Shown piece after piece: positions 25,088 to 34,519 of a DNA stretch of 64,000 nucleotides. The notes under the pieces are model-generated. The model saw only the letters and a list, made by a program, of their open reading frames with translations. It was not told the DNA's origin and did no database searches. Source of the DNA: Ponticaulis sp. (GTDB taxonomy: Bacteria > Pseudomonadota > Alphaproteobacteria > Caulobacterales > Hyphomonadaceae); the NCBI GenBank assembly GCA_002692725.1, contig NZLU01000046.1, positions 124,001 to 188,000 on the forward strand, read 5' to 3'. Position numbers and translations under genes: made by a program. How positions within the stretch are numbered: the first letter of the stretch is position 1; each line of letters begins with the position of its first letter.

Positions 25088-26046
25088 CCCAGTCGATCAT
25101 CGGACATAATGAAACCCTGTTTCCCTTGCTGAGGCGTCTTGCAGACCGGCAATTTCCACATGCCTGGTTGTTTGAGGGACCCAAGGGTATCGGGAAGGCT
25201 ACCCTCGCCAAAATGCTGGCAGGGGTTATTCTCGGAGATGGGTTTGAGACGTCAGCCCGGCGGTTTCAGATGTCCAGCAACGCAGCCTACGCAAAAATTC
25301 TGGAATCCAATCACGCAGATGCGCGGATCATTCAGGCCGAAAGCGCCGGAAGTGAAGCCGGGCGCCAGCAAATCTCCGTTTCGGAAGTTCGGCAACTGAC
25401 GTCATTCTTTGAGCTTCAGGCATCGCAGGGTGGTTATCGTGTGTGCGTGCTCGACTCACTGGACGAGCTCAACAAGAACGGTGCGAACGCGCTTCTCAAG
25501 ACTTTGGAAGAACCGCCGAAAGACAGCGTACTAATCCTGATCTATCATGGAACGACCCCTTTGCTGCCAACAATCCGATCAAGATGCGTCAGCCTCAAAT
25601 TCAGCAGGTTATCCGTGCCTGAACTGACCGAGATCGCAAATGGATTTGAGGGAGATCCCATCACTGAAGATATGCTGGATCTTTGCGAAGGGTCTCCAGG
25701 ACAGCTTCAGATCTATCAGGATGCCAATATTGCTCCGATGTTAGCTGAAATCAAAAAGCATTTGATCGACGCCTGGCCTGACATCTCCAGCCATCGGCTC
25801 ACTAGGCTGACCAGTCTTTTGAGCAGCTCTGAAAAATTCCAGGAGATTGGCCTTGGAACAGTCCGTCGTTGGCTATCGTCGTGTGCTCAGTCGGCAGACG
25901 ATGCCGAAACAGCTGGTCGTTACTCTGCATGCTGGGAGGCCTTGGTTCGGACATCAAATCGAGGAAAATTGTTGCGCTTGGATTTAACAGAACAAAGTGC
26001 CGCCAATCTGTCAGTGCTTCTGTCACTTTCGAAAAACATCCGGTAA
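25084..26046 (+). CDS. holB: DNA polymerase III subunit delta-prime
   Basis: Clamp-loader subunit. P-loop-like GPKGIGKAT (32-40), then ALLKTLEEPP and the SRC-type sensor segment TIRSRCVSLKF. The 320 aa length is normal. The start is GTG, overlapping the tmk stop (GTGA), which indicates translational coupling. The zinc-binding cysteines of enterobacterial delta-prime are not seen, as in many alphaproteobacterial versions. Confidence 0.92.
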   Translation: MTQSIIGHNETLFPLLRRLADRQFPHAWLFEGPKGIGKATLAKMLAGVILGDGFETSARRFQMSSNAAYAKILESNHADARIIQAESAGSEAGRQQISVSEVRQLTSFFELQASQGGYRVCVLDSLDELNKNGANALLKTLEEPPKDSVLILIYHGTTPLLPTIRSRCVSLKFSRLSVPELTEIANGFEGDPITEDMLDLCEGSPGQLQIYQDANIAPMLAEIKKHLIDAWPDISSHRLTRLTSLLSSSEKFQEIGLGTVRRWLSSCAQSADDAETAGRYSACWEALVRTSNRGKLLRLDLTEQSAANLSVLLSLSKNIR

Positions 26047-26055
26047 TTCAGATCC

Positions 26056-26838
26056 ATGTTATTTGATACACATGTAAATCTTCATGGAGATATTTACGAC
26101 GAGGATCGTGAAGACGTGATTCAGCGCGCCCGAGAACAAGGTGTGGAGCTGCTTTTGTCCATCTGCGACAAAATCGAGAATATAGAAAAAATACAGTCCA
26201 TTACAGAGAATACTGCGAATATGTGGCGCTCTGTTGGGACCCATCCTCATTACGCGAAGGACCATTTGTCTCTAGACTGCGAACAGTTGTCTAAGCTTGC
26301 CGAACCAGAGGATGTCGTAGGAATTGGCGAGACCGGTCTCGACTTGCACTACGGGTATAGCGATCTCGACAGTCAGAAGCAGGTTTTTCAGGCCCACATT
26401 GATGCCGCACAGGAAACCGGGCTGCCACTGATTGTGCACACACGCGAAGCCGATGATCTGACCGGTGATATGCTGGAGGCTGCTTATGCCAGAACTCCGT
26501 TCAAAATTCTGATGCATTGTTACACCAGCGGCGAAGGCCTCGCGCGCCGGGCCATTGACCTCGACGCCTATTTTTCTGTCTCAGGAATCGCAACGTTCAA
26601 AAACGCACACGATGTGAGAGCCGTGGCGAAACTCTTTCCGGCCGATCGCGTTATTCTAGAGACTGACTGTCCGTATCTGGCGCCAGTGCCCATGCGCGGA
26701 CGCCGGAATGAACCCGCTTATCTGACCCATATTTGCGAGTACTTTGCCGGGTTTACGGAAACCAGTTTTGATGAGCTTGCCGAGCGCACGACGCAAAACG
26801 CACTCAGATTGTTTGATCGTATAAAATTGCCGTCTTGA
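26056..26838 (+). CDS. tatD: TatD family metal-dependent deoxyribonuclease
   Basis: TIM-barrel hydrolase, 260 aa. The metal site is built from DTHVNLH (His6, His10), GETGLD, the VHTREA histidine, and the late TDCPYLAP aspartate. It acts as a 3'-5' exonuclease or in quality control of cell DNA in characterised homologues. It starts 9 bp after holB. In many alphaproteobacteria metG lies between the two; here it does not. Its stop overlaps the next start (TTGA). Confidence 0.92.
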   Translation: MLFDTHVNLHGDIYDEDREDVIQRAREQGVELLLSICDKIENIEKIQSITENTANMWRSVGTHPHYAKDHLSLDCEQLSKLAEPEDVVGIGETGLDLHYGYSDLDSQKQVFQAHIDAAQETGLPLIVHTREADDLTGDMLEAAYARTPFKILMHCYTSGEGLARRAIDLDAYFSVSGIATFKNAHDVRAVAKLFPADRVILETDCPYLAPVPMRGRRNEPAYLTHICEYFAGFTETSFDELAERTTQNALRLFDRIKLPS

Positions 26839-27641
26839 AGTCTCTGACTGTCACCATACTTGGCTGCGGATCCTCCGGCGGCGTTCCCCGGGTCGGAAAT
26901 GACTGGGGCGTGTGTGATCCGTCTAATCCCAAGAACAGACGCTCCAGATGCGGGATGCATGTAACCGCTTCCTTTGGTGAAAGCCTGCCGGATTATTCCT
27001 TCCTGATCGACACATCGCCCGATTTGAGAGAACAGTTGATCCGTAACGAGATATCGCGCGTGAATTCTGTACTATATACGCACGACCATGCCGACCAGAC
27101 ACACGGCATCGATGACATACGGGTTCTGGCTTACATGATGCGTGCGCAGTTGCCGGTTTACGGAATGAAGGAAACGCTCGCAGAGCTGACACATCGGTTC
27201 AATTACTGTTTTGTGCAGCCACCGAAATCTCCTTATCCGCCAATTCTGAAAGCCATGCCTGCAATTGTACCGTACACGCCATTCGAACTTGGAGAGGAGG
27301 GGGGAAGGTTTTCCGTAATGCCACTCGACCAGGATCATGGAAGCCTTCGTAGTCTTGGGTTCAGAGTTGGCGATTTTGCTTACTGCAATGATGTCGTCGA
27401 TTTACCAGAGAAAAGCCTCGATCAACTCACAGGCCTTCGTCTGTTGGTCATAGACGCACTGAGATATGAGCCCCATCCAACACATTCTCATCTTGAGAAA
27501 AGCCTGTCCTGGATTGAGCAGCTCAGACCAGAGAAAGCCGTGCTGACAAACCTCCATATCGATCTCGACTATGATAGGCTCACCAAGGAGACTCCTGACC
27601 ATGTCGAACCCGCCTATGACGGCATGACGATAATACTTTAA
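26835..27641 (+). CDS. PhnP-like MBL-fold phosphodiesterase
   Basis: 268 aa metallo-beta-lactamase-fold hydrolase. The opening GCGSSGGVP and the metal motif THDHADQTHGIDD match the PhnP/RNase Z-like group (cyclic phosphodiesterases). Cysteines in RSRCG near residue 38 fit the family's structural zinc site. TTG start overlapping the tatD stop. No phosphonate genes are nearby, so the substrate is unknown and the PhnP name denotes only the fold family. Confidence 0.85.
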   Translation: MKSLTVTILGCGSSGGVPRVGNDWGVCDPSNPKNRRSRCGMHVTASFGESLPDYSFLIDTSPDLREQLIRNEISRVNSVLYTHDHADQTHGIDDIRVLAYMMRAQLPVYGMKETLAELTHRFNYCFVQPPKSPYPPILKAMPAIVPYTPFELGEEGGRFSVMPLDQDHGSLRSLGFRVGDFAYCNDVVDLPEKSLDQLTGLRLLVIDALRYEPHPTHSHLEKSLSWIEQLRPEKAVLTNLHIDLDYDRLTKETPDHVEPAYDGMTIIL

Positions 27642-27746
27642 TTTCCCATAATATTGATTATGCGAATTCTATTTTTGGTGCAGGATTATGCGTTGCCACG
27701 TTCGACACCGACTAACTAGACTGCAAAACTTCTGCTGGACCCGAAA

Positions 27747-28577
27747 ATGAGGATAAACGTGAATCTACCTCCCCCCTCTCTGTCCGGGATCGACAAACTA
27801 CTGTGGATCATGAATGCCCTCAGAACGCCCGAAACGGGATGTCCATGGGATTTGGAGCAAACCTTCGAGACCATAGCCCCCTACACCGTCGAAGAAGCCT
27901 ATGAGGTCGCAGACGCCATCGAACACGGCGATATGGACGATCTTAGAAACGAACTTGGTGACCTTTTATTCCAGGTCGTTTTCCACAGCCAGCTTTCGAA
28001 AGAACTCCACGAGTTTGATTTTAATGATGTGGCCGAAGCGATTTCAGAGAAAATGTTACGCCGACATCCGCATGTATTCGGCGATGAGCAGATGCGCGGT
28101 TCCGATGCTCAAACCATTGCCTGGGAGGCGATGAAGGCCGAGGAACGTGCGACGAAAACTGACTCCAGTGAACCAACAAGCGCTTTAGATGACGTCGCCC
28201 TCACCCTACCCGCAATGATCCGATCTCAAAAATTACAAAAGCGCGCAGCGCGGGTCGGATTTGACTGGCCCAATGCCAGTGACATTCTCGACAAACTCGA
28301 CGAAGAAACATCTGAACTCAAAGCAGCGATCGCCAATCAGGACGAACAAAACATCGAAGAAGAGCTCGGTGATATGATGTTTGTTGTCGTCAATCTCTGC
28401 CGAAAACTCGGTGTTGACGCCGAAGAGTCTCTCAAAAAAGCCAATCAGAAATTTGAGCGCAGATTTCGAGGCATGGAAAGACTGTCTGAGAAACAAGGGA
28501 CTGTATTCTCTGATCTCAATCTCGAACAGCAAGAGCAATTGTGGCAGGAGATAAAACTTCGATCGAAAATGGCCTGA
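27747..28577 (+). CDS. mazG: Nucleoside triphosphate pyrophosphohydrolase MazG
   Basis: Hydrolyses (d)NTPs to monophosphate and pyrophosphate, which cleans the nucleotide pool and in E. coli lowers ppGpp. Two MazG domains are visible: the first with CPWDLEQTFETI, EEAYEV and ELGDLLFQVVFH, the second with LDEETSELKAAI and EEELGDMMFVVVN. The 276 aa length is usual. Two copies of GATTATGCG, 28 bp apart, lie in the 105-bp upstream gap. Convergent with hflX, 2 bp between stops. Confidence 0.94.
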   Translation: MRINVNLPPPSLSGIDKLLWIMNALRTPETGCPWDLEQTFETIAPYTVEEAYEVADAIEHGDMDDLRNELGDLLFQVVFHSQLSKELHEFDFNDVAEAISEKMLRRHPHVFGDEQMRGSDAQTIAWEAMKAEERATKTDSSEPTSALDDVALTLPAMIRSQKLQKRAARVGFDWPNASDILDKLDEETSELKAAIANQDEQNIEEELGDMMFVVVNLCRKLGVDAEESLKKANQKFERRFRGMERLSEKQGTVFSDLNLEQQEQLWQEIKLRSKMA

Positions 28578-28579
28578 AA

Positions 28580-29914
28580 TTATCGGCTTTGAATTCGGTT
28601 GCCATGTTCCGGGAACAGATGACGGAACTGACCTAGGCTTTTATCAGAAAGACTGACTGAAAGACTGATGGTAGAATTCGAATTGTCTGAAGTCTGCCCC
28701 TGAATCTGCCCATGGGCATGCAGCCATGAAATGGCTTTGCCTTCTGTTTCAGGTAACTCGATCACATAGACTTTGTTATGCCGATGGAGCTGGAGTTTGA
28801 TCTCATCCAGAAGCGTCTCCATGCCCTCCCCGGACAAGGCAGACACAAACATGTGCGGCTCAGTCCCATCGCCCGACTGAACACTCGACTTCAATACATC
28901 TAACTCATCTTCGGACAGAACATCGCACTTGTTCCAGACATGAATGACTGGCGGACTATCGACGTCCATTAACTCCTCAAGATCTTCCAGAATACTGTCT
29001 ACTTCAGCCTCCTGAAGGTCCGCATCCGGAGACGAAGCATCATGCACATGCAGCAGAACGTCTGCCAGCATGCTTTCTTCCAGGGTCGCTTTAAAGGATT
29101 CGATCAGACTGGTTGGCAGGTCGGTGATAAACCCTACGGTATCCACCAGTGCAATCTCAGTCGCATTGTCGAGTTTCATCTGACGAATGGTTGGGTCTAG
29201 CGTTGCAAAAGGCATGTCTTTGGCGAACACACGAGAACCAGACAAGCGATTGAAAAGTGTGGATTTTCCAGCATTGGTATATCCAACCAATGCGACGATT
29301 GGTGTCTCTTTATGCTGTCGACCAGAGCGTTGAACACGCCTCGTTCGTTCCACTTCTTTCAACTGCCCGCGTAAGCGCAGGAGCGTGTTGTCGAGCATCC
29401 GACGGTCGGCTTCAATCTGTGTTTCACCTGGACCAGAAATAAAACCACTGCCACCACGCTGACGTTCCAAATGGGTCCATGTCCGGACCAGTCGTGAGCG
29501 TTCATAGGCAAGGCGCGCCGTTTCGACCTGAAGCCGACCCGCTTTGGTGCGGGCCCGTAATCCGAAGATCTCAAGAATCAGACCGGTCCGGTCTATGACT
29601 TTCACCTGCAACGCGGTTTCGAGGTTACGCTGCTGAATTGGCGTTAGCACACCATCAACAACAAAGAGCTGACAGTCATTGTCCGTCAGCTTTTGCTTGA
29701 TCGAGTCCAATTGCCCACTCCCGAACAATTGGCCGGAATTCACCAGTCTGATGTTGAGAGTTTCCACGAAAGTGCACTCTGCATCGAGAGATTCGATCAG
29801 ACCGCGCGTTTCGTCTTCCCGTAATACCTGATTGACGCCAGCCGACCGGCCGATCAGAGGAATGATAGCGCCTGCTCTGACCGGTTCCTGATCTTTTGTG
29901 TGATCAATGATCAA
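28580..29914 (-). CDS. hflX: Ribosome-associated GTPase HflX
   Basis: 444 aa OBG-HflX GTPase that rescues or splits stalled ribosomes. The N-terminal HflX domain (about 15-125) is followed by the glycine-rich [17 protein letters not shown] (about 156-172), the G1 loop GYTNAGKST (211-219), G3 in LVDTVGFI, and G4 in NKCD. Its ATG overlaps the hfq TGA (ATGA), the classic hfq-hflX coupling. Last gene of the nitrogen-potassium-hfq run. Confidence 0.95.
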   Translation of the reverse strand: MIIDHTKDQEPVRAGAIIPLIGRSAGVNQVLREDETRGLIESLDAECTFVETLNIRLVNSGQLFGSGQLDSIKQKLTDNDCQLFVVDGVLTPIQQRNLETALQVKVIDRTGLILEIFGLRARTKAGRLQVETARLAYERSRLVRTWTHLERQRGGSGFISGPGETQIEADRRMLDNTLLRLRGQLKEVERTRRVQRSGRQHKETPIVALVGYTNAGKSTLFNRLSGSRVFAKDMPFATLDPTIRQMKLDNATEIALVDTVGFITDLPTSLIESFKATLEESMLADVLLHVHDASSPDADLQEAEVDSILEDLEELMDVDSPPVIHVWNKCDVLSEDELDVLKSSVQSGDGTEPHMFVSALSGEGMETLLDEIKLQLHRHNKVYVIELPETEGKAISWLHAHGQIQGQTSDNSNSTISLSVSLSDKSLGQFRHLFPEHGNRIQSR

Positions 29915-30168
29915 TCTGTTGAATCGTCCATTTCATCAGATTCAAACAATTGCACCGGCTGCATGGGCATGATTGTCGAAATGGCATGCTTGTAGACAAG
30001 CTGAGGTGGCCGACCATCACCGCGAAGCAACACACAAAAATTATCAAACCAGGTCACTACGCCCTGGAGCTTCACACCATTCACGAGGAATATGGTCAGT
30101 GGCGTCCGCGCTTTGCGAACGGCGTTCAAGAATGTGTCTTGAAGGTTTTGTTTTTTGTCCGACGACAT
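29911..30168 (-). CDS. hfq: RNA chaperone Hfq
   Basis: Sm-like hexameric RNA-binding protein that pairs small RNAs with mRNAs. The Sm1 motif spans [10 protein letters not shown] to [13 protein letters not shown] and the Sm2 motif is [11 protein letters not shown]. 85 aa from ATG 30168 ([11 protein letters not shown]), which matches normal Hfq N-termini; an in-frame TTG at 30189 would add seven residues. A 145-bp gap upstream separates it from trkH and could hold its own promoter. Confidence 0.96.
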   Translation of the reverse strand: MSSDKKQNLQDTFLNAVRKARTPLTIFLVNGVKLQGVVTWFDNFCVLLRGDGRPPQLVYKHAISTIMPMQPVQLFESDEMDDSTD

Positions 30169-30313
30169 CCTGTAACTTTCGTTTCTCAATAATGTTGTTA
30201 TTGATATGTCCGCTAGCGTTTTTGAAAGAAAATCGCAACGTCTTGTTGGGCGAATGAATGTTAATTACTTCAATTCGCTCAAAATTATGCGCCCAATCTT
30301 GGAAAGCGGGATC

Positions 30314-31720
30314 TCATTCGCCCAATAACAATGAGAACAACAATAACAATTCCAGTCTTCCTAAGACCATCGTGACACTCAGAACAAATTCCAGAAGGGA
30401 TTGATTCGCGGCAGACTGAACCCAATCCGTCGGGAACAGCGCCGCAGAATTTGTTATGGTTCCGAGGGACGTCATGACTGCGTCCGAAAAATCTGCGCCC
30501 AGCAATGCCAATAGGGCTGCCAAGATGATGCAGATGACTGCAAAAGCGATGAGATAGGTCCATACCGTGATGACGAACCGTATTGGATAGCCGCGGCGCG
30601 TCTGATCAGCATGCGACACCGCATGAGGCTGAGCCAGATGCGTGAATTCGTCGCCAGATCTGTCGAGCAAAACAAGCATCCGGTAGATTTTCATGCCGCC
30701 GGTCGCTGAAATCGCTGCCCCGCCCATAAATCCAAAGAATAGCAGGACCGGCGCCGGCGTCATCGAGAACGCTTCGTCAGAAATCAAAAGTCCAGATGTC
30801 GAAATAACTGACACCGCCACACCGACGATCTGCCCCGGATCGAAGACACCGCCAAGCGAAAAGCTGAGAAGTCCCGATAGAAGCAATATGAGAATAAAAA
30901 GGCTCACGGTTTCTGGATTCATCAAAAGGCTGAACGGCCTTTTCATGAAGTTTATGAGCAAAACAATGTTCAGTGATCCCAGAATGAGCCCCAGTATAAG
31001 GGCGTATTCTGATAGCCAGCTAAAGCTGAAATCGACCGAATTCAAGTCAAAGACTGCGCCCGTGGTGACGGCGCTGACAGAGAGTCCAAAGGCTTCTCGC
31101 CAGCTGGCACCGTCCAACTTTACCGGCATGGCAATGACAAAACAGAGCACAGAAGTCAGACCCGCAAGGCTCAGGAAGATTTTGAAGAAGCTACTTCTCG
31201 AAAACGTCCTGTTGAAACGAACCGGAATGGACGCTCCCAAGCCCGGCAAAGACGTCCCAACGGCGTTCACGACGATCACCACGCCACTCACAGAAAGAAT
31301 AGCGCCCACAATATGTAGGATGATGCGCCAGGCGACGAGGCTCGCCGGCAATATCGTATCGTCCTGAAGAAGTGATGTCCCGGTTGTTGTCGCGCAGGAT
31401 ACCGCTTCAAACAGGGCCAATGTCACCTGTCCATTGCTGACGTCGAGAAATGGAATGGCGCCCAAGACACTGAGTGTCAGCCATGCAAATATCAAAAAAC
31501 CCACGACATCGCGGGCATGGGCATCTTCGTCACGTTTGTGGTGCGTTGCCACGGCGAGCATCAGTCCCACGACGATCGCGAGTGTCACTACCAGTATGAA
31601 CAGCGACGCTTGTTCATATCGATCATTCTGGAACGCCCACAGTGCACACAGAAATGACGGCACGGCGAACATGGCTAGGAAGCCACTCAGAACACGCAGA
31701 ACCACCAATCCGTTCATCAT
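30314..31720 (-). CDS. trkH: TrkH family potassium uptake protein
   Basis: Potassium-translocating membrane subunit, 468 aa with about ten or more hydrophobic helices. Selectivity-filter-like loops with TTTGTS, TTGAVF, STSGL and a fourth near TSLGTITNSAALF can be seen, each ahead of a pore-lining helix. It starts 27 bp after trkA, its cytosolic gating partner. The Shine-Dalgarno sequence before the double ATG is poor, so translation may depend on trkA. Confidence 0.92.
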   Translation of the reverse strand: MMNGLVVLRVLSGFLAMFAVPSFLCALWAFQNDRYEQASLFILVVTLAIVVGLMLAVATHHKRDEDAHARDVVGFLIFAWLTLSVLGAIPFLDVSNGQVTLALFEAVSCATTTGTSLLQDDTILPASLVAWRIILHIVGAILSVSGVVIVVNAVGTSLPGLGASIPVRFNRTFSRSSFFKIFLSLAGLTSVLCFVIAMPVKLDGASWREAFGLSVSAVTTGAVFDLNSVDFSFSWLSEYALILGLILGSLNIVLLINFMKRPFSLLMNPETVSLFILILLLSGLLSFSLGGVFDPGQIVGVAVSVISTSGLLISDEAFSMTPAPVLLFFGFMGGAAISATGGMKIYRMLVLLDRSGDEFTHLAQPHAVSHADQTRRGYPIRFVITVWTYLIAFAVICIILAALLALLGADFSDAVMTSLGTITNSAALFPTDWVQSAANQSLLEFVLSVTMVLGRLELLLLFSLLLGE

Positions 31721-31747
31721 GAGGAGGCGCCGGTCACGGTATTCATT

Positions 31748-33127
31748 TTAATTGGCAAAATAGGCAGTGCTCGCACGGAACAACTGCTCGACTTTTTTAA
31801 CCCGGCCACGCTCATAGAACAGTATGACATGGTCGCCAGCCTTCACACGAAGCCCCTTCCCCGGCATCATCACCTCGTCTCCTCGCACCAGCGCTCCGGC
31901 AACAATGCCTTCTGGCAGGGTGCGCGGCGTCAGATCAGACTCAAGCAGCAATGAATGCTCAAGAACCTCGCCTTCGGCCAACTCACCCTGTCCATTTTCC
32001 ACTGAAATCAACGAGACGATCCGTCCACGTCTGAGGCGCAGCAAGATCTGCGAAACCGTCACGGCCCTGGGATCAACCAGAACATCTACTTCCATGGCTT
32101 CATGGATCATGGCGAGCTCCGGCGCGTTGACGAGCGCAATGGCTTTCTTTGCGCCGAGTTTTTTTGCCATCGCAGAAGCAAGCAAATTGACGCTATCAAG
32201 GTTGGTCAGGGCGAGAACGGCATCAGCCTTCTCAATACCTGCCTCCTCAAGGATATCAGGTGTCAGGGCGTCGCCATGGATGACAATCGACCGATTTAGC
32301 TTGGCTGCGGCTTCTTCCGCGCGCTTCAGATCTGATTCAATCAGGCGAACCTTGCGCGCCTTGCGTTGTTCAAGTTGTTCGGCGACATATCGACCGATAT
32401 TTCCCGCACCCAACACTACAATTCTCTGATCCGCCTGGCCTTCCAGACCCAACAAGTCGGCCAGTCGTTCAATCTGACTGGAGTCGATCAAGAGATAGAC
32501 CCGATCCCCCTCAATCAACTGATCTGTCGAGGTCGCAGCGAATAAATGGTTGTTCCGCACAATCGCCAGAACCTGAGCTTTCAGGCCGGGAAACAATTCC
32601 CCAATCTGTGACAGCGTTGTCTTGGCAAGTGGCGTGTCGCTATGAATTTCGATCCCAACAACACGGACCTTTTTCTTCGCGAATGGCGTGGAAAAGAAGG
32701 CCCCAGGTGTTTCAAGCCGTTGAATGATGGATTCAGCAACAGCCTTCTCAGGTGAGATCACAACATCGATCGCCAGACCGTCACTGCCGAACAAATCGCC
32801 TGACCGCTGGCTGAAATATGCCTGTGACCTGATGCGAGCGATCTTGTTTTGAACCTGAAAGAGAACATGTGCGACCTGACAGGTCACCATATTCACTTCA
32901 TCAGAATACGTGACAGCGACCAGCATATCTGCGTCAGCGGCGCCTGCTGCCCGTAAAACCTGCGGGTGAGCCGCATGTCCAGTGAATCCCTGAACTTCGA
33001 GCTCGGACGTAATCGCCTGGATCAACGCCGGATTTTCATCAATCACAGAAACGTTGTGGCCGTCAGCCGACAAGCGTCTGGCGATCCCTTGCCCCACACG
33101 ACCGGCACCGCAAATGATGATTTTCAT
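31748..33127 (-). CDS. trkA: Trk system potassium transporter peripheral subunit TrkA
   Basis: Cytosolic NAD(H)/nucleotide-binding regulator of TrkH. Two RCK modules: the first opens with IIICGAGRVGQGIARRLS (residues 3-20), the second with VVLGAGNIGRYVAEQL near 233. Each has a TrkA-N Rossmann domain followed by a TrkA-C domain. The 459 aa length is normal. It begins 9 bp after ntrX; the ntrYX-trkA linkage is conserved in Alphaproteobacteria. Confidence 0.95.
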   Translation of the reverse strand: MKIIICGAGRVGQGIARRLSADGHNVSVIDENPALIQAITSELEVQGFTGHAAHPQVLRAAGAADADMLVAVTYSDEVNMVTCQVAHVLFQVQNKIARIRSQAYFSQRSGDLFGSDGLAIDVVISPEKAVAESIIQRLETPGAFFSTPFAKKKVRVVGIEIHSDTPLAKTTLSQIGELFPGLKAQVLAIVRNNHLFAATSTDQLIEGDRVYLLIDSSQIERLADLLGLEGQADQRIVVLGAGNIGRYVAEQLEQRKARKVRLIESDLKRAEEAAAKLNRSIVIHGDALTPDILEEAGIEKADAVLALTNLDSVNLLASAMAKKLGAKKAIALVNAPELAMIHEAMEVDVLVDPRAVTVSQILLRLRRGRIVSLISVENGQGELAEGEVLEHSLLLESDLTPRTLPEGIVAGALVRGDEVMMPGKGLRVKAGDHVILFYERGRVKKVEQLFRASTAYFAN

Positions 33128-33136
33128 CCCTTACCC

Positions 33137-34519
33137 TCAGTTTCTGCTTGAGGTAGAAGGGTCTACACCAAGTGCTTTTAATTTTCGATGCAAAGCCGAT
33201 CTTTCCATACCGATAAAAGCTGCGGTTCGTGAAATATTGCCGCCAAACCGTGTAATCTGAAGCGACAAATACTCTTTCTCGAATTGTTCTCGGGCGTCTC
33301 TCAGGGTCATCCCGATGACCTCCATCGAGCCACCAACATCTTCTTCCCCATTGGAGGTCGCGTCTTTTGGGAGTTCCCCAGGTTGGACAGGGTTGGATTT
33401 GTTGTCTCCCGAAAGAATAAGAACGCGCTCGACGATATTCTTCAGCTGGCGAACATTTCCCGGCCATGGCGACGACTGAAGCACAGCAAGCGCTTCTTCA
33501 CTGAACACTCGAGGTGAGACGCCCAAAGCTTCTTTCGCTCTTTGCGTAAAGTGTTTGACAAGCTCAGGAATATCCTCCCGTCGGTCTGCAAGAGATGGAA
33601 CATCCAACGGCACGACATTGACCCGGAAATAAAGATCCTCACGGAATTCTGCACGCTCGATTTTGATCTTGAGATCTGTCGAGGTTGAACTGATTAGCCT
33701 GACATCGACATTGACATCGGACTTGCCCCCGACCCGTCTGAAACGCTGGTCGGTCAGCACGCGCAGGATCTTGTTCTGCGTTCCGAGCGGCATTTCTCCA
33801 ATTTCATCGAGGAAGAATGTGCCACGATGTGCCTGCTCGAACAGTCCGACTGACTGGATCCGGCCATCAACACTTTCGCGACCAAACAGAGCCGTTTCCA
33901 TCTGATCCGGCGTGATACTAGCCGCATTCACCGCAACAAATGGCCCTTTCGCACGTCGAGACTGTTCGTGGATCAGCTTGGCGGCAAGCTCCTTACCGGC
34001 ACCGGAAGGACCTGAAATGAGAATTCGAGAGTTTGTCGGCGCTACTTTTTCAATTGATTGACGCAATTGTGTGGCTGCTGCGGACAATCCGAGAAGTTCT
34101 TCACCAAGCGATTCATGTACTTTCAGCGCCGAATTCTCACGCTTCAGAGCAGCAGCTTCCAACGCACGTTCCACAATGACAAGGAGGCGGTCTGCCTTGA
34201 AGGGCTTCTCAAGGAAGTCATATGCGCCCCGACGAATTGCCGTAACCGCCGTCTCAATCGAACCATGACCACTGATCACAACAACAGGCATGATCGGGTC
34301 GATCGACTTGAGATATCGCAGCATCTCCAGGCCATCCATGCCGCTCCCCTGCAGCCAGACATCCAGGATCACAAGATCAGGCTTTCGTTCAGCAATCACC
34401 GCAAGAGCGCGCTCAGCGGTCGATGCCGAACGAACAGCATAATCTTCATCTTCCAGCACTCCGCCGATTAGCTCACGGATGTCTGGTTCATCATCAACGA
34501 CAAGTATTTCAGCTGACAT
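33137..34519 (-). CDS. ntrX: Nitrogen response regulator NtrX (AAA+ without GAFTGA loop)
   Basis: 460 aa: receiver domain (phospho-Asp53 in LVILDVW), AAA+ domain with a Walker A-like GPSGAGKE (170-177) and FFLDEIGEMP, and a C-terminal Fis-type helix-turn-helix. It is the output partner of NtrY. Between ALFG and GTFFLDE, where sigma54 activators carry GAFTGA, it reads RESVDGRIQSVGLFEQAHR, so the sigma54-contacting loop is missing and shortened by about three residues. It is therefore unlikely to work as a normal sigma54 activator. Its ATG overlaps the ntrY stop by one base (TAATG). Confidence 0.95.
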   Translation of the reverse strand: MSAEILVVDDEPDIRELIGGVLEDEDYAVRSASTAERALAVIAERKPDLVILDVWLQGSGMDGLEMLRYLKSIDPIMPVVVISGHGSIETAVTAIRRGAYDFLEKPFKADRLLVIVERALEAAALKRENSALKVHESLGEELLGLSAAATQLRQSIEKVAPTNSRILISGPSGAGKELAAKLIHEQSRRAKGPFVAVNAASITPDQMETALFGRESVDGRIQSVGLFEQAHRGTFFLDEIGEMPLGTQNKILRVLTDQRFRRVGGKSDVNVDVRLISSTSTDLKIKIERAEFREDLYFRVNVVPLDVPSLADRREDIPELVKHFTQRAKEALGVSPRVFSEEALAVLQSSPWPGNVRQLKNIVERVLILSGDNKSNPVQPGELPKDATSNGEEDVGGSMEVIGMTLRDAREQFEKEYLSLQITRFGGNISRTAAFIGMERSALHRKLKALGVDPSTSSRN

